Shown one piece after another: positions 14,527 through 18,228 of a stretch of DNA of 18,228 nt. The position numbers and the translations under genes are program-made. Source of the DNA: Acidimicrobiales bacterium (GTDB lineage Bacteria > Actinomycetota > Acidimicrobiia > Acidimicrobiales > SHLQ01). The notes under the pieces are model-generated. The model saw nothing but the letters and a program-made list of their open reading frames with translations, ran no database searches and was not told the origin of the DNA. The stretch's first letter is position 1. Every line of letters starts with the position of its first letter. The stretch spans positions 1-18,228 of the forward strand of contig JABDJW010000418.1 in assembly GCA_013002375.1 (NCBI GenBank), written 5' to 3'.

Positions 14527-15657
14527 GTGGTGATCTTTCGTATTGCCGTCGGCATGGCCGGCGCGCTCGGAGTGCTGTGGGTGCTGTCGGCCGCGGTTCG
14601 GACGGTCCTGGTGCCCAGGGCCGAAACGTCGCTGGTCAACCGGGCGCTGTTCGCCACCATGCGGCGCCTGTTCTATCTCGGTTCGCGGGTGCGGACAGAG
14701 CCGTCGGCGCGCGATGCGGTTCTCGCCCGTTTCGCTCCCACCACGTTGGTGATGCTCCCGGTGCTGTGGAGTGCTGGTCTCATCGCCGGGTTTGCGGCGA
14801 TCTTCTGGGCCGTCGACGCCGATCGAACCCTCCGGGATGCGGTGGCCCTGAGCGGATCTTCGCTCACGACGCTCGGCTTCCGCAGTGCCGACGACGGGAT
14901 CTCGGTGCTCCTCGCCATCGGCGAGGCGCTGATCGGCTTGGGCATCGTGGCGTTGCTGATCAGCTTCATGCCGACGATCTACAGTGCGTTCTCGCGACGA
15001 GAGGCCGCCGTCTACCGGCTCTCGATCCAGGTCGAGACCGATTTCGGGACCTCACCGCACGCAGTCCTGCTCGTCCGCTGGTGGCAGGTTGGTGCGGTCG
15101 ATCGACTGAACGAGCTCTGGCGGGAGTGGGAAGACTGGTTCATCCACATGGCCGAAGCCCAGACCTCGTTCCCGGCGCTCAACTTCTTTCGCTCACCGCA
15201 GTCGAACCGTCACTGGGTGACGACGTCGGGCATGGCCCTCGATACCGCGGCGATCTACCTCTCGACGCTGAACGTGCACCAAGATGCGTCGGCCGCGCTC
15301 ATGATTCGTACCGGTTATCTCAGCCTGCGCCAGGTCGCCGACTACTTCGCCATCGACTACGACCACGACCCCAGTCCCGACCGGCCGATCAGTATCACCC
15401 GCGACGAGTTCCTCGAGGTCTACGACGAGCTCGCGGCGGCCGGTGTGCCGGTGCGGGCCAACCGTGAACAAGCCTGGCGCGACTACGCCGGCTGGCGCGT
15501 GAACTACGACGAAGTCTTGCTCGATCTGGCCGCGTTGACCCATGCTCCGCATGCGCCGTGGTCGTCGGATCGGGCCCTGTCGGACACCAAGATGAAGGTT
15601 TGGCGGCCGTACGCCCTGTTGCAGCAACGGCGCAACAACGACGCACAGTCGACGTAG
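14527..15657 (+). CDS. P-loop ion-channel-like membrane protein
   Basis: A 376-residue protein with an N-terminal membrane part and a soluble C-terminal domain. Hydrophobic helices lie at about 5-29, 72-96 and 124-152. Between the last two is a short re-entrant-like segment, TLRDAVALSGSSLTTLGFRS (101-120), which resembles the pore helix and filter of two-helix potassium channels but reads TTLGF instead of TVGYG. The rest, about 160-376, is a charged soluble domain rich in Trp and aromatic residues (RWWQVGAVDRLNELWREWEDWF) with no recognised ligand domain. Such proteins are usually left as hypothetical or 'potassium channel family'. The start is GTG 14527 (or 14530), six bases after TAGGCT. 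Ion selectivity and function are inference from the pore-like pattern. Confidence 0.72.
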   Translation: MVIFRIAVGMAGALGVLWVLSAAVRTVLVPRAETSLVNRALFATMRRLFYLGSRVRTEPSARDAVLARFAPTTLVMLPVLWSAGLIAGFAAIFWAVDADRTLRDAVALSGSSLTTLGFRSADDGISVLLAIGEALIGLGIVALLISFMPTIYSAFSRREAAVYRLSIQVETDFGTSPHAVLLVRWWQVGAVDRLNELWREWEDWFIHMAEAQTSFPALNFFRSPQSNRHWVTTSGMALDTAAIYLSTLNVHQDASAALMIRTGYLSLRQVADYFAIDYDHDPSPDRPISITRDEFLEVYDELAAAGVPVRANREQAWRDYAGWRVNYDEVLLDLAALTHAPHAPWSSDRALSDTKMKVWRPYALLQQRRNNDAQST

Positions 15658-15660
15658 CGA

Positions 15661-15736
15661 TCCCGAGAGCGACCCGGCGTCGAGTGACCCGACCTCGAGC
15701 GATATGACCTCGAGCGATACGGCCTAGAGCGATACG
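15661..15736. repeat. Five-unit degenerate 15-bp tandem repeat at convergent gene ends
   Basis: Units related to ACCTCGAGCGATACG: 15661-15676 (16 bp, diverged), 15677-15691, 15692-15706, 15707-15721 and 15722-15736. The array starts three bases after the channel-like gene stop and ends inside the last codons of the leftward LemA gene. On the minus strand each unit encodes a pentapeptide like AVSLE, VISLE or VGSLD. Confidence 0.8.
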
Positions 15737-16284
15737 GCCGGTGCGCCGGCTTCGGAGATCGCGGCGGGAATCTCGAAGTATTCCTTGCGGCTGAAGCCGG
15801 TCATGGCGGCAACCAGTCTGCTGGGGACGGTCTCGACCCGCTGGTTGTACTCGCGGATGTTCCCGTTGTAGAGCCGGCGAGTGGCCTGGATGCGGTTTTC
15901 GGTCGTCACGAGCTGGCGCTGGAGTTCCAGGAAGTGCATGTCGGCTTGCAGATCGGGGTAGGCCTCGGACACGGCGAGGAGGTGGCGTAACTCGCTCACC
16001 AGCAATCGCTCGGGGCCTTCCTGATCGTCGTGCGGATCGCCGGTCGACTGCACCGCGCCGGTGCGAGCTTCGATCACGGCTCGGAGGGTCTCGGCCTCGT
16101 GGGCCGCGTAGGCCTTCACGGTGTTGACCAGGTTGGGAACCAGGTCGTAGCGCCGCTGCAGTTCGGTATCGACGTTGGACCATGAGTTCACGATGGTCTG
16201 GTACTGCCGCACGAACCGGTTGTACGACCCGCCAAACCACGCGAGGAGCACCGCCACGATGCCGAGAACGATGTAGGCCACCAT
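15724..16284 (-). CDS. LemA-family membrane-anchored protein
   Basis: A 186-residue LemA-family protein. One N-terminal helix (VAYIVLGIVAVLLAWFGG, 2-19) is followed by the family hallmark: YNRFVRQYQTIVNSWSNVDTELQRRYDLVPNLV (21-53), then long antiparallel helices (VNTVKAYAAHEAETLRAVIEAR; LLAVSEAYPDLQAD; LQRQLVTTENRIQATRRLYNGNIREYNQ) and FSRKEYFEIP near the end. LemA proteins are thought to sit in the membrane with the helices outside; their biochemical role is not settled. The last residues (APAVSL) lie in a 15-bp repeat unit, where a TAG replaces the GAG seen in other units and ends the protein. No clear ribosome site precedes ATG 16284. LemA is often next to a TPM/YgcG-type gene, but not here. 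Confidence 0.93.
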   Translation of the reverse strand: MVAYIVLGIVAVLLAWFGGSYNRFVRQYQTIVNSWSNVDTELQRRYDLVPNLVNTVKAYAAHEAETLRAVIEARTGAVQSTGDPHDDQEGPERLLVSELRHLLAVSEAYPDLQADMHFLELQRQLVTTENRIQATRRLYNGNIREYNQRVETVPSRLVAAMTGFSRKEYFEIPAAISEAGAPAVSL

Positions 16285-16345
16285 GAGCTGTGAATCGACG
16301 TCGAAACGGCGCTGCTTGAGCGTATTGCCGCCCGCCCTCCGTCCT

Positions 16346-16394
16346 GAACTGGTTGGAGATTCGACGCGTTGGTGTCGGTTTTTCCAACCAGTTC
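16346..16394. terminator. Long perfect hairpin between PEBP and LemA genes
   Basis: GAACTGGTTGGA (16346-16357) and TCCAACCAGTTC (16383-16394) are exact complements: a 12-bp stem with a 25-base loop that itself contains CGAC...GTCG. It begins 13 bases after the leftward PEBP-like stop and ends 61 bases before the LemA start. It is most likely a terminator or mRNA 3' end for the PEBP gene; there is no T-run, so an operator for lemA is an alternative. Confidence 0.6.
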
Positions 16395-16407
16395 GGCGGT
16401 GCGCTGC

Positions 16408-17031
16408 TCAGGCCGAGCCGTAGCGTCCGATGAATGCCGCTCGCCCGAGGGTCTCGGCCTGCAGGGCGGCCAACACGTCGGTCTGGTCGGCGCCGGCGGT
16501 GAACCCCAGCGGCGCACCGAGCGCGTAGAGCTCGAACTGCAGCCGCCCCTTGGCTCCTTCGAGCGTGTCCGGGCCGGCCCAACCGGTGGTGCCGGCGTCA
16601 TTGTCGTGTTCGATGGACTCCGGGGTGACTGCGCCCTCGGGCCAACGAGCGACCGATGGCGCAATGCCGGTGACCAGCCAGTGCACGAAGTCGGTGTCGG
16701 CGTCGCGAACGACCAGGGCCAATTCGGTCGTGTTGATCGGCGCCAACTCGAACACCAACGGCGGGGACAGGTTCAGGCCGTTCGCGGTGAAACGAGAGGG
16801 GAGAGCGGCCCCCGGTGAGAAGGCCGGCGATGCGATCGACATTCCGTTCGGCCCGTCTTGGACCAGGGGCAGATCAGCGGTCGTGGCTGACACCACGCCG
16901 CCGAGGTCCGGCGCTCGGGCATCGCCCAGGTCGCGGCCGTCGGAAGCGCAGGCGCCGATGACGAGGACGAGGGCCAGTGGGGCCGCAACCGCCCTCGGGC
17001 GGGGCGTGGATGGGTCGGGCGGTCGGAGCAC
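16408..17031 (-). CDS. YbhB/YbcL-family PEBP-like lipoprotein
   Basis: A 207-residue protein starting at GTG 17031. Residues 1-28 form a lipoprotein signal (RPRAVAAPLALVLVIGAC), lipidated at C28, so it is anchored outside the membrane. The rest is the phosphatidylethanolamine-binding/Raf-kinase-inhibitor fold as in YbhB/YbcL: SPAFSPGAALPSRFTANGLNLSPPL, LALVVRDADTDFVHWLVTGI and a C-terminal LQFELYALGAPLGF. The family's ligand motif GPxPPxGxHRY is degenerate here: GPDTLEGAKGRLQ lacks the two prolines and the histidine, so ligand binding may differ or be lost. TACCCT lies six bases before the GTG with no ribosome site, suggesting a leaderless mRNA. An open frame continues upstream to 17337 but overlaps the transporter gene on the other strand. 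Confidence 0.85.
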   Translation of the reverse strand: MLRPPDPSTPRPRAVAAPLALVLVIGACASDGRDLGDARAPDLGGVVSATTADLPLVQDGPNGMSIASPAFSPGAALPSRFTANGLNLSPPLVFELAPINTTELALVVRDADTDFVHWLVTGIAPSVARWPEGAVTPESIEHDNDAGTTGWAGPDTLEGAKGRLQFELYALGAPLGFTAGADQTDVLAALQAETLGRAAFIGRYGSA

Positions 17032-17037
17032 GGAGTA

Positions 17038-17043
17038 AGGGTA
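17038..17043 (-). promoter_or_regulatory. Candidate -10 of the PEBP-like gene
   Basis: TACCCT on the minus strand, six bases before GTG 17031. It is the same hexamer and spacing as found for the oxidoreductase at 5034. Confidence 0.5.
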
Positions 17044-17067
17044 GAACCCCCGCGGGCCTCGGTGGGG

Positions 17068-17073
17068 CACACT
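17068..17073 (+). promoter_or_regulatory. Candidate -10 of the cation transporter gene
   Basis: CACACT lies seven bases before GTG 17081. It matches TAnnnT only at the A and the last T, so this is weaker than the other hexamers in the window. No ribosome site is present. Confidence 0.35.
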
Positions 17074-17080
17074 GGTTGCC

Positions 17081-18228
17081 GTGTCTGCCAGCCCTCGCAA
17101 CCGCTCGCTGCGTCGCGACCGACTCCGGCTGCGACAGTTGTTTCGTGCCGACGCGGTGGCGGTTCGGCAGAGCTTGGTGGCCTTGGTCGTTTCGGCCTTG
17201 ACCGCGGTGGTGGCCGGCGTGTTGTTGGCGTCGATTACCGACACCCTCGAGGAACTCCCGGGGCTGCTGCTGTTGGTGCCGGCTGCGATCGCCCTGCGGG
17301 GCAACGTGTTCGGAGCGCTGGGGTCTCGGCTGGGCACGGCGATTCACACCGGCACGTTTGTGCTGCGGCTTCGCTCGGACACGGTCGTGGGGCAGAACGT
17401 CATCGCCTCGATCGTGTTGAGTCTCGTGACGTCGGTCGGCGTGGCCGTGATCGCCAAGGGGGTCGCGATCGCGTTCGCGATCTCACCGGTGATGTCGCTG
17501 GCCGAGTTCATCGTCGTTTCGGTCGTCGGCGGGTTGTTGGCGTCGTCGCTCGTGCTCCTGATCAGCCTGCTGCTGGCCGCTGGGTCGGTGCGGTTCGAAT
17601 GGGACCTCGACAACGTCACCGCTCCGCTGGTCACCGCAACCGGCGACTTGGTCACCGTGCCGGCCTTGCTGGTGGCGACGTGGCTGCTCGGTGGTCAGGC
17701 CCAGTCGACGGTCATTGCGGCAGTGTCGGCGGTACTGGCCATCGTCGGTCTCATCCTGGTGGCCCGCAGCTCCCTCGATCTCATGCGCCGGATCGTGCAG
17801 GAATCGCTCCCGGTGCTCTTGTTGGCCGGCTTGCTCGACCTGATCGCGGGCATCACCGTGCAGAAGCGCCAAGACGACTTCTTGGCGTTCGAGGCGCTCC
17901 TCATCCTGCTCCCCGGGTTCCTCGGGGCCGCGGGCGCGCTCGGGGGCATTCTCTCGAGCCGGCTGGCCACCGGCTTTCATCTGGGCCTGGTCGAGCCGGC
18001 GCCGGTGCCGACCCGGGTGGCCCGCTCGGACATGCGGAGCGTGCTGGCCCTCGCCCTGCCGGTTTTTGCGGTGCTCGGCATCGCATCGTGGGTCGCGGCC
18101 GAACTCGGTGGGTTCACCGATCCCGGACTGTTTCGTCTGGTCGCGGTGGCTCTGACCGCCGGAGTGCTCGCCACCGGCTTCGTCATCGGCGTCGGTTACT
18201 ACGGCACGCTGGCTGCGGTTCGGTTGGG
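17081..18228 (+). CDS. MgtE/SLC41-type divalent cation transporter, membrane domain only (partial)
   Basis: The gene runs off the right edge; 382 residues are visible from GTG 17081. A basic N-terminus (RNRSLRRDRLRLRQLFR) leads straight into membrane helices, without the cytoplasmic N and CBS domains of classical MgtE. Two homologous halves are visible. The first has LLVPAAIALRGNVFGALGSR (64-83), LGTAIHTG, and LDNVTAPLVTATGDLVTVPALL (176-197), the latter with the conserved D-N and G-D positions of the MgtE/SLC41 pore. The second repeats LILLPGFLGAAGALGGILSSR (274-294) and LATGFHLG, and its pore half would follow past the window. It probably moves Mg2+ or another divalent cation; how it is gated without CBS domains is unknown. 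The 49-base gap to the divergent PEBP-like gene must hold both promoters. Confidence 0.87.
   Translation, partial: MSASPRNRSLRRDRLRLRQLFRADAVAVRQSLVALVVSALTAVVAGVLLASITDTLEELPGLLLLVPAAIALRGNVFGALGSRLGTAIHTGTFVLRLRSDTVVGQNVIASIVLSLVTSVGVAVIAKGVAIAFAISPVMSLAEFIVVSVVGGLLASSLVLLISLLLAAGSVRFEWDLDNVTAPLVTATGDLVTVPALLVATWLLGGQAQSTVIAAVSAVLAIVGLILVARSSLDLMRRIVQESLPVLLLAGLLDLIAGITVQKRQDDFLAFEALLILLPGFLGAAGALGGILSSRLATGFHLGLVEPAPVPTRVARSDMRSVLALALPVFAVLGIASWVAAELGGFTDPGLFRLVAVALTAGVLATGFVIGVGYYGTLAAVRL

Noticed and set aside
14343..15467. A 374-residue open frame crossing the dnaE2 end and the channel-like gene
   Set aside because: Arg-rich +1/+2 frame reading across two real genes; no domain.
1..18228. 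CRISPR arrays, tRNA or rRNA genes, insertion sequences, phage attachment sites
   Set aside because: No spaced direct repeats, cloverleaf candidates, transposase or integrase genes were seen by eye. Dedicated searches (tRNAscan, Infernal, ISfinder) could not be run.

Overview
This is a high-GC bacterial chromosome segment with short gaps between genes. The longest gap is about 170 bases. The features that suggest a source are actinobacterial: LexA boxes of the TCGAAC-N4-GTTCGA type, an ImuA/ImuB/DnaE2 mutagenesis set, many GTG starts, and several start codons 6-8 bases after a TAnnnT hexamer with no Shine-Dalgarno sequence (leaderless layout). The class cannot be fixed from the sequence; Acidimicrobiia is a guess. 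I see no phage, transposon, CRISPR, tRNA or rRNA.

Left part (1-5034): a membrane-anchored, anti-sigma-like protein (partial) overlaps the end of a small ECF-type sigma factor. A tiny secreted peptide gene diverges from the sigma gene. A leftward run follows: a Gfo/Idh/MocA oxidoreductase, then tightly joined genes for a GDP-4-keto-6-deoxymannose reductase-like enzyme, GDP-mannose 4,6-dehydratase and a SpoU/TrmH RNA methyltransferase. The two sugar enzymes point to GDP-D-rhamnose (GDP-6-deoxymannose) synthesis.

Middle (5046-14496): a rightward aldo/keto reductase gene is coupled by ATGA to an SsuD-like flavin monooxygenase. Its start is only 11 bases from the oppositely oriented oxidoreductase, and the two predicted -10 elements each touch the other gene's start codon. 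Next is the SOS mutasome: imuA-imuB behind one LexA box and dnaE2 behind a second. The two halves are separated by a leftward lipoprotein gene of the arylsulfotransferase fold that lacks the expected histidines.

Right part (14527-18228): a small P-loop channel-like membrane protein, a short tandem-repeat array into which the LemA gene ends, a LemA-family protein, a divergent PEBP-family lipoprotein and, reading off the right edge, an MgtE/SLC41-type cation transporter made of membrane domain only.

Most families are known. The parts I find most unusual are the interlocked divergent start sites at 5034/5046, the split mutasome with its histidine-poor lipoprotein, and the LemA stop codon lying inside a 15-bp repeat array.
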